Positions 1-12,155 of a stretch of DNA of 64,000 bases are shown piece by piece; positions within the stretch are counted from its first letter, which is position 1; the number at the start of each line of letters is the position of its first letter. Under the pieces are notes generated by a model. That model made no database searches and was not told the DNA's origin. It was given only the letters and a program-made list of their open reading frames with translations. The position numbers and the translations under genes are program-made. Source of the stretch: Lycocorax pyrrhopterus obiensis (lineage: Eukaryota > Chordata > Aves > Passeriformes > Paradisaeidae); the NCBI GenBank assembly GCA_014706295.1, contig JACSVZ010000002.1, positions 131,387,431 through 131,451,430 of the forward strand, read 5' to 3'.

Positions 1-3000
1 TTACTGCACATAATTTCCCCAGAGTTAGTCCTTTTGCTGAAGCAGTTCTTCATCCACTAAATGGAACAACAGAAGGAGACAGCCAGGGGCTCCAATTTAG
101 AGTAAGCTCTAATCTGCCTTATGGGAGCAGCTAAAGGACCTATGGAAAAATGTTTGTTTAACAGTAATTTGTCTCAACTATAAATGGAAGCAGAACAGAA
201 CTGACACAGTCCCGCAATGACGGTTTGTGCTGAACAATAACAGGATACTTGCATTAACAGAGTTGTGCTCTATTTAGGAAGCAAAAACAAGTGACTATAG
301 CAAACTCAATTGGTACAAACATTTATTTCTGCAAGATGCCCTTCAAATGTCTTGCTGAAGACATCATTAGGGGATATGCTGGCCTCTAAAGAGAGGAAGT
401 TTTAATGCCTGAGGAAACACCTGTATGTATGAAACTTTGAGCTCATTTCATTTGGTCATTTTGCTAAGTTGCTTTAGGTTAAAATAACTCTTATATCAGC
501 TTTCCAGACTGGTGCAGTATGTTTAGATGCAAAGTGAATCTTTGGAAACTCACCCTTTAAAAAAAAAAAAAAAAAAAAAGGCAACAACTATTCTCATCTT
601 GTAAATGGTAATTACAGTGTTTGGCTACCTGTCCAACAGGAGGCTACCAGTTGCCCAGCAGGTGACTGACTTCAATCCACAGTTTAAGAGTGGAAAAGCC
701 TACAGTAATCTTTCCTTTACAAAAAAAGTAACCTAAAATGAAAGTAGCCCTACTTTTTCTTGTTCCATGGATAAGCCCCAAGGTATAGTTAATTCTTTTA
801 AGAAATATGCTTCGACATCAATGAAGTAAAAGCAAAACAGACACTCAAAGCCCTTCTCCCTTGCCTTAATGATGGAAGACGTAAGGGTGGTATCACAAAT
901 GACATCTCGCACATCACCTATGGGGCTTTTCTTCCTTGTCCAAATTCTACTTTGAAGAACTCAAAGACCATTCTAAAGCTGGCATAAGACATGCTCACAA
1001 CAGTAAGAAAACTTCTTGTAGAGCCTCGTAATATTCTAGTCCCACACAACATTTACAGTTCTTTTTAGATACCCATTGCTTTGGTTTGGATCCTTGAGTG
1101 AGTACTTGCACTAAGAGAAAAAAAAACAGAAAAAACAAGCAACCCAGGCCAGAGAAAGACCAGCAACCAAAACCAAAGTAAAATACAGTTATGAAGTGCT
1201 TAGGAACTGCCAGAAATGTACATGAAACAATCAAGATCACTGAAGAAAAGACTAAGCCACCTTATGACTCAGATGAGCAAAGTCTCTTCCACAAAGTTCT
1301 CTTTTCATCAACTAAAAAATAAACTTACAAGAAAATCTGCGATAATGAGGCGAACATTAGTTTACAGAAGTTTGGAAGAAATCTGTCAATCCATGAATAT
1401 CAGCAATAGACTAAATACCTATTCATTATCACAATGCACCAAGAAATAAAATAAATCAAAAAAAGTGCCTGAAGAAATCTGTTGAAGTAATCCTTCAAGT
1501 GAATACTTAAGAGGGAAGAGCGTAATTCTACTTTGAATTCTATTTGGAAGTTTCTTTCTGAGTTAAACTACAGCACAACAGTATCTGAAGTGTAATCTAT
1601 ATACAACATACAAAGGTATATGTTTTTCTTTAAAGATTATTTCATTGATGATTTAAAATACAAACTACTTGAAATTAACTAAAATTAGAATAAAACAAGA
1701 ATAAAACTTCCACTTCAGAGACTCAGAAATACAAGGAAGACTCCTCTTGTGAAAAATAGGAACATTAAAAAACCCCCCCAAACAACTGTTTAAAGAGGTA
1801 CTGATACAGCCTCTTCCATATTCTTCTTACTGGGGAAAAAAATGGTACATTGCAACACTAATATAAACAATCAGTTCTCTAAGACTCAATGTAACTTTTT
1901 ACCTTCTTGGTACAAGTCTGCCTCCAGGTGCAATTCACATGCTTTTAGCAGTAAGATCCAACACCATTCCCAGTGTCTTGAAGCTGTATTAGGCACACCA
2001 TTCAGCTACACATCTTCCATCAGTTAACACAGAAGGCACAATGGAAACAGAGCTAAGATAAACACAAGACAAAAATCTGAAATCAACTTCTTTATGGATA
2101 AGCCAGTGTTAGAATTAATACTTTTATTAATCATTCAAAGAGCTTCCGCTGACCCTCAGAAAGAATCAGACTGGCTCATATCTTAGCTACAAACCAGAAA
2201 TCACACTAAGAGTAGAACCCAAAACATGTACCCATCAACTCATTTAATTCAGATATTAAAATTTATTCTGCTGGTACATTATGTTTACATACAATTCAGA
2301 AAACAAATCACAAAGCTAATATAGATGTCTGACCATGGGCCAGAGTGAACTGACCCCATAATGAAGACCACAAGCTTGGCTAAAGGCCATCAGAGGACTG
2401 TGGTCCAGAGCACTGTAGTTGTACTTCAGAGCTCAAAGATCTTTCTTAGTGCTTCCAAATCAGGATTCAGAAGTCCTATGAAAAGACTGAGGCATCCTAC
2501 ATTGTCATTCTGGAAGGAAGGGGGGTGGTGTCCGTGTTGGATCTTTGTAAGGAATACTTTAATAAGACTAAGCACGGATCAAAGAGGCCCAGCAAACAGG
2601 GGAGAACACCCTACATACTGGACTAGTTAGGAAGAATCACCTACCCGCTGAACAAATTCAGTCTGAAATTTTTCTCATGGAGAATAGTAGCTAAATGCTG
2701 TTAATTAGGAATATGGAAAAAAAAGCATATACCATATCTTTTCCACCACGAAAGGCCCTACCCAACTGCCAAAAGAATTCAAAGGATTGTGTTCTTTCAC
2801 AGGTTGATAGTACTCACATAAAACAAGTTTTCCTAATGCACGTATTAATGCTACCTGGGAATCCCAGAGCTAAGGGAGTTTTAATGATTCATTTACTAAT
2901 GGAGAGACCAGAATTTGTACTCACTACAAAGGTAAACAAATACATCTGTCAAGCATCTTCTTTCCTCCTGAGCCTCAGCTAGCACGATTAATCAAAATCT

Positions 3001-4190
3001 GATGATTGTTCTGCATAAGGAATGTGTCATTTGTCTGACAGATTTAAGTTGAAGGGGAGAGAAGAAAACCACACTTAAACATTTCAACTCCTTTTAGAAA
3101 TGATACTCTGATGACCACAAACTCAAAAATAGCTGACAACATAAACATAACAGCTAGAATGCAGCATTTTATAAATGCTGAATTGTATAAAATGCAGTTG
3201 AAACTGGCATACTTCAAGAAATATGCACACAGAAGAGTTACACATATGTATGCCTTTTACTGAACTCGTTTTTATGATTAGCATTATTATCATTATGCAA
3301 AGGTAAAACTTTCATTTTCTGGACAAATAGGCCAAGTTCACATGCAATTAAAAATAAAAAAGTGCTTTCTCAGCTTTTTGAAAGCCTGAAGTACAAGCAT
3401 TTAAATGTTTACAGTTAAATAAGTACCAGATTTTGTAAACTGTTAAGTAATGTTACACAGCCATCATTTCTAAGCATTCAAGTGAATTCTGTTAGCTGAG
3501 CAATTCAGAATTTTACTTCAGTCTGACTCGGATATTAAACTAAAAACTTTATTTTCCAAGGAATTTAGTAAGAAACATTTAATTGGATACTGAAATATGG
3601 TTCTTTGACTGACAAAAAGATTAATTATTTTAAAAAAACACCAAGGGGCGAAATTAATTTTAAGAACTGAATTTATGTTTAGTCTCCAGAATTAAACCCT
3701 GCAAGACACATTTCCCCAAAGTGCCCTTAATAAAATAATGCTATCCTTAATAATAGTTGAGATAAAGCACTAATCAGTACCAATGCCAACTACAGTATTT
3801 TAACAGAAACAAGATTTGTTGTGCTCCTCATGGAGAAACACAGGCACATATCCAATAAGCAACCACAAGGGCATGAAGGCTTCAAATTTTGATTTCTCTG
3901 CTCAGCAGTAACAGCATTCTACTACTGTCCCTTTGGCATATCCCCATAACTCCACTCCATTACTACCCCTCTGGCAAAGCCCCATTTCCTTCTGTCAAGA
4001 GGCAGTACTGGAGCAGAAGAAAGGCAGAAGGACGCCTTCCCTTTGCCAGCCATCACCTCTTCAGCTCACTTACATGCACGCTGGCTTTCACAGTTACCAA
4101 TTCTTCCCTATCTTTCGAACGTGCTCCTGCAGCAGATGCTGTGTGTGTATAGCAAACTGCCAGGTGGAAAACTCCCAGCTTTGCAGAAGG
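1..4190. other. AT-rich non-coding stretch, probable intron or intergenic DNA
   Basis: No gene, RNA or recognisable young repeat is visible. Open frames are at most about 136 codons, and the longest lie at the edge of the CpG island. Apart from a 21-base A run the stretch is plain AT-rich sequence with scattered short homopolymers. If the minus-strand first exon proposed at the CpG island is real, this would be the start of its first intron. A consensus minus-strand splice donor (GCAT then GTAAGTGAG, intron starting at 4073) near its right edge fits an alternative leader exon. That is inference from a short motif only. Confidence 0.6.
559..579. repeat. Poly(A) run of 21
   Basis: An uninterrupted run of A. 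No retrotransposed gene body or target-site duplication was recognised beside it, so it is treated as a simple homopolymer. Confidence 0.9.
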
Positions 4191-4954
4191 ACCCGTGCAA
4201 GGAAAACACTCGGCAGGACGCGAGCTATTCCCACTGCTTGTCCCCCACCGCCTTCACAGCCGAGACGCAGTATCCCCGCCAACTCCTCCACTCCTCCGAC
4301 CCACCGGATCCGGGGCGGGCAAGACCACAGAGAGGTCAACTAAAAACTCTCGGGGGGGAGGGTGCGAACGGTGCCCCCGGGGTGCGCTGGAGGCCCGGGA
4401 GCTGCTCGCGCTCCTCTCCCTGTGCCAGGTCTCCCGGAGCCCCGCAAGTTCAAGTGCCGGAGTTCCCAAGCCCCCGACCCGATGCCGCTGCCGGGCGGCG
4501 GGAGCGCGGCGCCGGCCGAGGGGCCCCCGCGGCCCACCGGGGCTGGCGGAGGGCGGCAGCTCCTCCCCGCACACCGCGTCCGCCGCGCCGGGGCCGAGCG
4601 GGACCCACCCGGGGCTCCCCGAGCCCTGGGGCCGGCCGTGCCCCCCTCCTCCACCACGGGCCGCTCGCTCCGCCCGGGGGGAGACAATGGGCACGATGAC
4701 TTCACCCTCCAGCAATGTGAGGAGCAGCGGGGGACGCCGCCGACTTCCCCCCAGCCCCCAGGACGCTCCCGGGCCCTCTCCCCGCCGGGCTCGGGCTCCC
4801 GCCCAGAGGCGGCTCCGGCTCGGGCGTTCTGCTCCACCCCTCACCCGCCACCACGCTCAGGGCGGCGGCCGCCGGCGGAGGCCCGAGCCGGGGGACGCCG
4901 CCACCGCCGGGCCCCTCGGCGCCCCTCGCCCCGCCGCGGACCCACCCCCGGTAC

Positions 4955-5066
4955 CTGCGAGTCGGAGAGAGGAAACGGCGCCGCTCCGCCCGCCCGAGCC
5001 CAGCGCCGCGCAGGAAGCGCCTCCGTGCGTGCGTGTGTGTCTGTGTGTGTGTGTGTGAGTGAGGAA
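4955..5066 (-). other. Putative non-coding first exon (splice donor at 4955)
   Basis: Read on the minus strand, the sequence downstream of the GC boxes runs through a CA-rich stretch and a GC-rich leader to CTCGCAG followed by GTACCG. This is a good match to a vertebrate splice donor, with the last exon base at 4955 and the intron beginning at 4954. GC boxes lie just upstream at 5071-5106. No start codon with a recognisable reading frame precedes the donor, so this would be a 5' untranslated exon. The upstream boundary given is a guess, because the transcription start cannot be read from sequence. The downstream exon is not identifiable, so the gene cannot be named. A bidirectional or plus-strand transcript is an alternative. 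Confidence 0.4.
5025..5060. repeat. (GT)n microsatellite with interruptions
   Basis: An alternating GT/GC run beginning GTGCGTGCGTGTGTG and continuing as GT repeats to a GAGTGAG end. It lies inside the CpG island and within the proposed minus-strand leader, where it would read as CA repeats. Confidence 0.9.
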
Positions 5067-5070
5067 CGGA

Positions 5071-5106
5071 GGGGGCGGCACCGCCCGGCCGGGGCGGGGC
5101 GGGGCG
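5071..5106. promoter_or_regulatory. Cluster of GC boxes (Sp1/KLF-type sites)
   Basis: GGGGGCGG starts at 5071, and three overlapping GGGGCG units fill 5091-5106. GC boxes of this form bind Sp/KLF factors in TATA-less CpG-island promoters. Their position fits a minus-strand start site to their left. No TATA box is evident. Confidence 0.6.
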
Positions 5107-5110
5107 ACGC

Positions 5111-5140
5111 GGGGCCGGGGCCGGGGCCGGGGCCGGGGCT
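5111..5140. repeat. GGGGCC hexanucleotide repeat (four perfect units plus GGGGCT)
   Basis: Four perfect GGGGCC units occupy 5111-5134, followed by GGGGCT to 5140, directly beside the GC boxes. The runs of four G on the plus strand can form a G-quadruplex. The unit is the same as in the human C9orf72 repeat, but nothing else here suggests orthology. Confidence 0.95.
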
Positions 5141-5420
5141 GCCCGGGGAGGGAGGCGGTGCCCGCGCCGTCGGTTTCCGCGACGCGCTGAGCTCAACGCG
5201 CACGGCGGTGCCGCCCCTCGCCCGCCCCCGGCAGGGCGGCCGCGGCGGGCGGGAGCGCTGCGGACCCTGCGGTGGGGCCGGGGGTGCCTCCCCGAGCCCC
5301 CGCTCGCCGCCGCCCCCGGTGCGGTGCGGGGGAGGCTCGGAGCCGGCGGGGTGGGTGCGGTGTCTCTGCCCCCGTGGCGGGGGACGCCGCAGCGCTGCCA
5401 GCTGCAGCAGTAGCACAAGG

Positions 5421-8400
5421 TACAACGTTATATGCATGTTCAATTCCGTGGGCTTCACACCCATGGAAATGGAAAAGTGCGAGGCGAAGAATGAATTATC
5501 GGGACGTTTCAATAGGGTCGTGCTGCTGAGCGCTGATTCATTTGCCGAAATGACAAACCCCTGTTTGCGTGCTGTAAGATACAGATTTACCTTCTTTTCA
5601 TCCCCCTTGCCATTTGAAACAGAAGCCGCCTCAGAATTTGCCCAGAAGCCCCCAGCTTTTCCTTCGTGGTGTAGCCTGTTCTGCATTTAGCTGCGGTCAG
5701 CCCCGGGCTTCTTGGGCGCCGGCGTCCAGCAGCCGCAGCCCTGGGCTGCCTCCGGCTGACCTGTATCGCTCACCCGTCCCTGAGTTCGGGTTCTCCGTCT
5801 CCTTTTGCTACCGACCTTCATGCCGTCTTCCACGGGATTCCCTCCTTCGGCAACCCTATCGTAGCTGCCGTCCTCTTCCCACAGCCTGCTCACTGCTCCT
5901 GACCTCTGCTTCTGGCCCAATTCCGAATCTCCTCTGGCATGTTGCAGAATTCTCTGCATACATTATTATCACGTTGGGTTTAAATCGTGTGCTTTTTTTT
6001 TTCCTAGTTAATCATTCATACTGTCTCATGTCATCTCAGAATTCTGTGGAACTGGAGCTAATCCTGTGCTTATGACTAGTGGTTCTTCCATTAAGCTGGT
6101 ACGAAACCTGAAAACTTACTCTGGGAAAACTTATTAATCACCCAGCCACATTTAACGTGTGCAAAGACAGTAAAATGAATAAAATGTACCATGCTTTTCC
6201 TGTGGGATTTGCAATGTACCATCAGTTAAAAGCTTGCACGTATACTTACCTTTATTTATGTGCATATTTCCATTTAAGTCAATAGGACTACTTCCAGTAG
6301 ATCAAATTAAAAGTAAATACAAGTCATTCCATGGTGAGATACTTAATCTGAAATGACAGAATAGGCAATTACAACAAACAGGGAGGGGAAGTGGAAAATA
6401 AGGGTAGCAGCAATGAGATTATACTGGAATTTTGGCATGTTGTGTACAAACCACAGCAGTTCCCTCTTTGCTTGTAAAAGCCAGTGGCTAGGTGAGTTGT
6501 TCAAGCTCCAGTACTGCAAACACATACCTGTCGCTTAGGGCGTGTAAGTGGTGCCATTGTGTTCAGCTGGATAAGATATACAGAAGTTTATTGCATACAA
6601 TAACTTGTGGAGTAAAGTCTTGGACACTTTGTTATATATGCGATTTGATACAGAAAAAGGGAATTAGAGAAAAGGAAGGAGAAAAAGACAAGAATGGAGG
6701 TGTGTGAGGGAAAGACAGAGAGAAACAAAAAGGTTAGCGTATAGAATAGAATGATAGGATAGTGAACAAATTTTGGAATAGCAACAGCAAACCATTCTAC
6801 CAGCTCAAATGTGCAGCTACCAATAAAACAAAAACCAGCCAGCAAAGCAATGCAGTAATGTATTACTTTCTAAATGTCCAGAGGGATTCAGCAAATCAGT
6901 ACAAATGTTCTGAAATCTCTTGGCTAATGCTGGAGAATAGGAGGGGAACAGAGCCCAGGTGTTTTAAAATTCTGCACTGAGACATTGAGCAGTCACTGTG
7001 GTGGTCAGATGGTTTCTCCTTGAAGCTGACGAGGGACAAAGCAAACCTCCAGCCAGCCGCCCTCCTGAGAGCTTGGCAGTAGAGAGCCTGCAGCCAAATA
7101 GGTGCTTTTCATCAGAAGTATTCAAAAGAGTCAATTAACCAAATACACAAAGCATAGGGAAGAAAGAAAACCTTTTCTGGACAAGCTGTAGAGCAAAACT
7201 GACTGCTTGCTTGCTTGCTAGCTTATTATTATAGAACAGGATGACAAAAAGGTATTAAGGAAAAGTAGGGGCTACTCAAACTCTTTAGCAGAGAGAAAAT
7301 ACCTTATGCACACTGCATTTGGTGAGGCATACAGGATTTAAGAATGCAAACTAGCCTGTCTTTCCAAAACACTTTCTGAAGAACATCTAGGATTTAACAT
7401 TTGTGGGTATTTAATTCAGTTGCTGGCAGAAAAGTACAAAGTATTATATCACAATACAAAAATACTGCCCTCCAAGCAAAGCATCTGGTATGTTCTAAGG
7501 AGGCATAAACACACACAACATGCTGTCAAACGTGGAAGGATAAAAATCATATCAGCAGGAAGAGAGGTGAGCATAGAGGGCTGAGGAAGGGCTTTTTCTC
7601 TCCGTGGTAAGGAATGGAGAAAATGGTATGAGATGGACAACCTCATCTCAACTTTGTATATCCTTCTCATAATCTGTGCTTATCTGAACTGCTGGCCTCA
7701 GTGTAATTTCGATATTTACATATGAAACACTGCTATCTCATATGATAGTGTAAAATCAGCGCCTTGGGCCAGACTTGCATGTGTTGGTGGTCTTTTCTTT
7801 AAACTTATGTTTGAAGAGTATCAAATATGATGGGTAAATGTTTCCATGTCTCTGATCCCACATCTGAGTCTCCCTTTGAAATCTTTTATCTGAATATTCA
7901 ACCATCATCTTCAACATAAAATTGGCAAAGCCAAACTCTATTTTTGTATAGGTAATTTCATGTTTCCTGCAGGCTCTGTCATCATCTGGTCTCCAGTCCA
8001 TCATTTTTAGGGAAAAACCTGTCCTCAAACCTTCCCCTTTTGACACACACACTTGTGTCCATGACCTTTCTTTCATCTTGTTCTGAAGAACACCCTTTGT
8101 TGGAAGATTCACCACTCTCCTACATTTTCCAGCTCAACTGTGTCATCAATTTATTTTTTTTCCTGGAGACTTTATTTTTAGCACCCCTGATTTTTCTCAT
8201 CTGTCTGTCTTACAGTGTTGCCCCACAGATGGCTGCATTTGCACAAAAAGCATTGCAGAAGATTGATGTGGCAGCAGGAACAAGTGGCATAGGGAAGGAA
8301 GAGAACTGTCTAGATCAATTTTGCCGCCGGAAAAAATGTAATATGGAAATGCATTCTGACTTGCAAATAAAGAAGAAAGGATAAAAGCCTTTGATAAATT

Positions 8401-11400
8401 AAAATATCTGCAATACGCATGGATAGCAAAACAGAGATCAGGCATGCAAAAATAGGAAACATTAATAAATACCACTACATAACATAAATATTATATATAA
8501 ATACAGCTAAGAGACAAATTGTACAGGACAAGAATAAGTGTTGAATACCATCAGGTTTCTGTTTGCCCATTGTGAAAGATTATTTGCCATGCACTGATTG
8601 TCATCAATTGTATCGAGTGCAGTAGATTTAAAAAAAAAAATTAATACCTGTGTACCATGAAGACAAGGCTAGGATAATGGATTAGTGACAAATAGAGCTA
8701 TCTAATGTAGATGCAATCTCACTGATCCAAGTTACAAAGTGGCAAGATACCGGTAAGTAATGTACAAGCTGAGAACTTTCCAAATTTTTTGGCATGTCAT
8801 AAAACATTAAAGATGAAGGCTTCCATAGCCATTTCAAACATCTCAGATATCTTAGAATTACATCATCTGATCTAATCCATTTCTCTAGTAGTCAATAAGA
8901 AAAAGTAGTAGAACATTTATAATATATAGAACCGCAGTCCCTAGAACATGCCTACTGCAAGAAGGAAAATCTGTTTAAATAAATAGGTTTATTTCCAGCC
9001 CCAATGACAGAGAATAAAAATATGTTGAGAAATCTGGGTGCCTGAATCCAAAAAATGCTCCTAAACACATATAAGGTGTCACTCAACTTACAAGACCCCA
9101 AAAGCCTGCAAAAGACTACTATATGAGCTTAACATTTCTCAAATGCCTAAAACTCTACTCCTAGATGTAATATTTAAGCTCTGGAGGTAAGGAGTTGCAG
9201 GATGCAAAAATGATACCTGTGTATTTTCTTGGAGTTAGCCATTTTTAAAGGCCAGTTGGCTATCACTGTCAATATCCTTACAGAACTTCAATTTGTTAGA
9301 AAAATAAATGAAAATCAAGTAAGAGTTATACTGCAAAAAGCAGCAGGCTATCATTTCTGTTGCACAACACTGTTTCCATTCTAGTCTCCTGAGCTTTCCT
9401 CCTCTGTTAGTCAGAACAGCCTGAAATTTCTGTTTTTCTGGGTTCAGAAGTTATGTGCTTATTCTCTGCACAAAGGTGAAATTGTTTCTGGAAAGCTTGA
9501 GCAAGAATGTTTTTGCTGGTTTAAGTGTGAGAACAGTGGGATAGGGGGAAATGTTGCATAAAGGTAAAAGTGCTTTAGGGTTTTCTAAATAACTTTTTCA
9601 TCACAATGAAGAGATGTGAAGAGATGAAAATCATGGTGGAAATAACCCTGCTCAGGGAAGACCTATACTTTTTCTAAAGTTGGTCTCAAATGAGTCCTTC
9701 AAGCAGCATATACAGTCCATCTTTGTCAGAGCCAGGGAGCATTTAGACTTGACCTTCACTGAGATGAAGGGCAAGTATCTGCTCAGATTGAACTGTCCTT
9801 TGAGTCACAAACAGCTCCTCCATATTTTCATGGTGACACACTGACTGCACCCCGAAGTCCTGCCCCATTACTGCCTAATTCTTCATGGGGTGGCTCATCT
9901 GCAGTACATCTACAGGTTCCCTCACGAATAAACTGGGACTGGGGAGGCTGGTGAGGGAGGGGCTTGATGCCCACGGGGGCCCCACTTCAGTGTGCACTGT
10001 GGTCACACTCTGCTATTGGTGGTGCGGAACCTTCAAATGTGTCACAGCAGGCCTTTGTGGCCTTCTCTCTCTGCATGTCCTCATGCCACAGTTAAGTATC
10101 ACAGGCATTTAAAATATAAACCATCTATGTGACGATGAGGGGCCTCTGTCAACTGTCTGTGGGATGTGCAGAAGCAGAGTGTTTCTCCTCAAGAGCACCT
10201 TACAGTATCTGCTGACCTGCCTCAAGTCCACGGCCAGGAGGTCAGTGGACCTGAAAGCAGCAAGTGTTTGCAGCCGGGGTACCAGCTGCCAGCCTGGGCA
10301 GCAGAAGGAAGGGATTCTGGGCAGGCATGACATGACACACCCCATAGTCACATGCTGTCACGTGTGATCGTGCTGGGTGTTACATGTCCCGCGTGAGCAC
10401 ACATTGGACAAAGACAGTAAGCAAGGTGTCCTTCTCGGCTGGACGGGGAGTGTACAACCTCTGACCCTCCTGTGGCCACAAAACCATCTTGTCAGGGAGC
10501 AGCACAGGCCAGGGACTCCCCATGGTGGCAGGGCAGGACCTGGCTGCCAGGGCCTGTCCCACCATTCCAGCCCTAAGCCAGGCAGCTGGAGGCCCTGGGG
10601 CAGCCCCAGCCCTGGGTATTGGGCACCTCCCCGGGGGCAGGCTGAGGCCAGGTTGGGACATGAACCCACAGGTGTGCCTAGCTCATTAAGACCCATCATC
10701 GAGGCAAGGGCTGGTGGCTCCATGGGGTCCTGGGCCATGGGCAGGCACCTCAGAGTCCCAACACATCCTTATGGAGAGACTCCATATGGCTTTTCTTCTG
10801 GCTGACTTCAAGAAGCGCTCACAGAAGCAGAGCTCCGTCCAGGAGCATTGCTGTGTGCAGTTGGATTGGTGGATGAAAAGGACAGAGGTGGTGAGGAGCA
10901 GTTGCCTTTAGCCCATGCTTAGGGAACACATTTTCTCGTACTACAGCGGTGAGAGCCAACGGCAAGCAGCAGTAGGACACAGGACCTCTGTGCACAGTGA
11001 GCTTTTCAGAAGTGTGTCATCCCTCCTGGCCTCACCAGGGCAGACAAGCCATAAGAGAGAGTCACTTGCTCTACGTGGGGAGCTGCAAACACATCTCTGC
11101 GCAATTGTCTGGCAATTGCCCCTTATGGTAAAACATTCTGCAGCCCCAGCCACTGCCAAGGGCAGAGGACATGAGCAGAGCACTCTGACGCAGCTTGGTT
11201 CTCCCCAGCACTGGTAGGTGAATCCTACAACTACAGTGCTCTCCTCTATGCACTGAGGCTGGCACTGGGGTGGCCATTTCGCCATGAGCATCGTGACCGT
11301 GCCTGCCTTCCTGCCAACATCACTGGCAAGTTGGCTGTTTACTGTGATTGCTCTCAGCATGACCTGCATAAAGCAGCAATTCTGGCCTTTATCTCTTGCC

Positions 11401-11799
11401 CAGAAGTCTCCTCTGTTGTCTCTCCTTCCTCAGGCTAGCCAGAACCAGGCCTTCGAGAAGTGTGAAACTCTTGCTTCCTTGCATGAAGCTGACTCCAGAC
11501 ATAAGTTAGTAACAGCAATTTCCTGTGGTCAGGAGTACCCAATTCCAATACTCTCTCCAACAGTTTCCAAGACTTCAAGCCTCTTTTGTGTCACATAAAG
11601 AGGGCAGTGACTGCAGTGCTGTGAGTTTACCCAGGAATGGTACATAATTAAATTTTTGACAGAGAGCTCTAAATACTGTTTTTGATTCACAATAGGCAGC
11701 ATACCAGGACGTGCCTACATTGACCATGATGCTATGTGACTGGAAGAGAACTGCTGGTCTCAAATGTCCTTTCCTCATGCAAGAGAAGTACCTGCAGCA
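5421..11799. other. Gene-poor stretch without recognised genes
   Basis: The first 500 bases keep some CpGs and form a shore of the CpG island. From about 6000 to 9850 the DNA is AT-rich and shows only a short old-repeat remnant near 6270. From about 9880 to 11600 it is noticeably more GC-rich and has several frames of 100-142 codons on both strands. None of these shows a domain, a conserved motif or a consistent exon structure. A minus-strand donor match (AAAG then GTAAGTATA, exon end at 6250) is the only splice signal I would note. Confidence 0.55.
6268..6330. repeat. Possible ancient amniote interspersed repeat remnant
   Basis: The segment around CATTTAAGTCAATAGGACTA resembles the recurring phrase (a CATTGAAGTCAATGGGACTA-like core) of old dispersed repeats shared among amniotes. 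Identification is by recalled motif only and the family is not assigned. Confidence 0.35.
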
Positions 11800-12155
11800 G
11801 CTGAAGAAGAGTCACACCATGTGCTCAAGAGCATTGTGCAAACACTTCTTGTCAGGCTTGGTGTTATGGCCACTTCCCTGGGGAGCCTGCTCCAGTGCCC
11901 AACCAGCCTCTGGGTGAAGAACCTTTTTCTAATATCCAGCCTAAACCTCCCCTGACACAGCTTCAGGCCATTCCCTTGGGTCCTGTCACTGGGTCCACAG
12001 AGAAGAGATTGGTACCTGCCCGTCCTCTTCCCCTCATGAGGAAGTTGTAACTGCAATGAGGTCTTCCCTCAGTCTCCTCTTCTCCAGGCTGAACAGACCG
12101 AGTCACCTCAGCCACTCCTCATACAGCTTCCCCTCAAGGCCCTGCGTGGGGGACT
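11800..12155 (-). repeat. CR1 LINE 3'-region fragment
   Basis: Read on the plus strand this is the antisense of a CR1 3' region. Recognisable phrases include TTCCCTGGGGAGCCTGCTCC, a CTAATATCCAGCCTAAACCT block, CCCTTGGGTCCTGTCACTGG, and CTCCTCTTCTCCAGGCTGAA. The element therefore lies on the minus strand. It is 5' truncated, and its typical 3' terminal repeat is not obvious. CR1 is the dominant LINE of bird genomes. Many substitutions suggest a moderately old copy. It has no coding capacity. Confidence 0.9.

Larger units (their letters stand above)
4195..5420. promoter_or_regulatory. CpG island, probable gene promoter
   Basis: Base composition changes sharply from AT-rich flanks to about 1.2 kb of very GC-rich, CpG-dense sequence, then returns to AT-rich. 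It is the only such block in the window. It contains GC boxes, a GT run, a GGGGCC run and a plausible minus-strand splice donor at 4955/4954. CpG islands of this size in bird genomes usually mark promoters of broadly expressed or developmental genes. Several long overlapping open frames exist here on both strands (up to 442 codons). They are expected where stop codons are rare in GC-rich DNA and show no recognisable domain, so I do not call them genes. The gene served cannot be named from this window. Transcription in both directions is possible. Confidence 0.85.

Noticed and set aside
559..579. The poly(A) run as the tail of a processed pseudogene.
   Set aside because: The sequence upstream is not recognisable as a gene copy, and no flanking duplication is visible. 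The same holds for the run at 56299.
4254..5690. Several long overlapping open frames on both strands (up to 442 codons) in the GC-rich block.
   Set aside because: Stop codons are rare in CpG islands. The products are low-complexity Pro/Arg/Gly/Ala sequence with no domain, and frames on both strands overlap each other.
10358..11369. Clustered 90-142 codon frames on both strands as a possible gene.
   Set aside because: The locally higher GC content explains them. There is no common frame, splice structure or recognisable domain.
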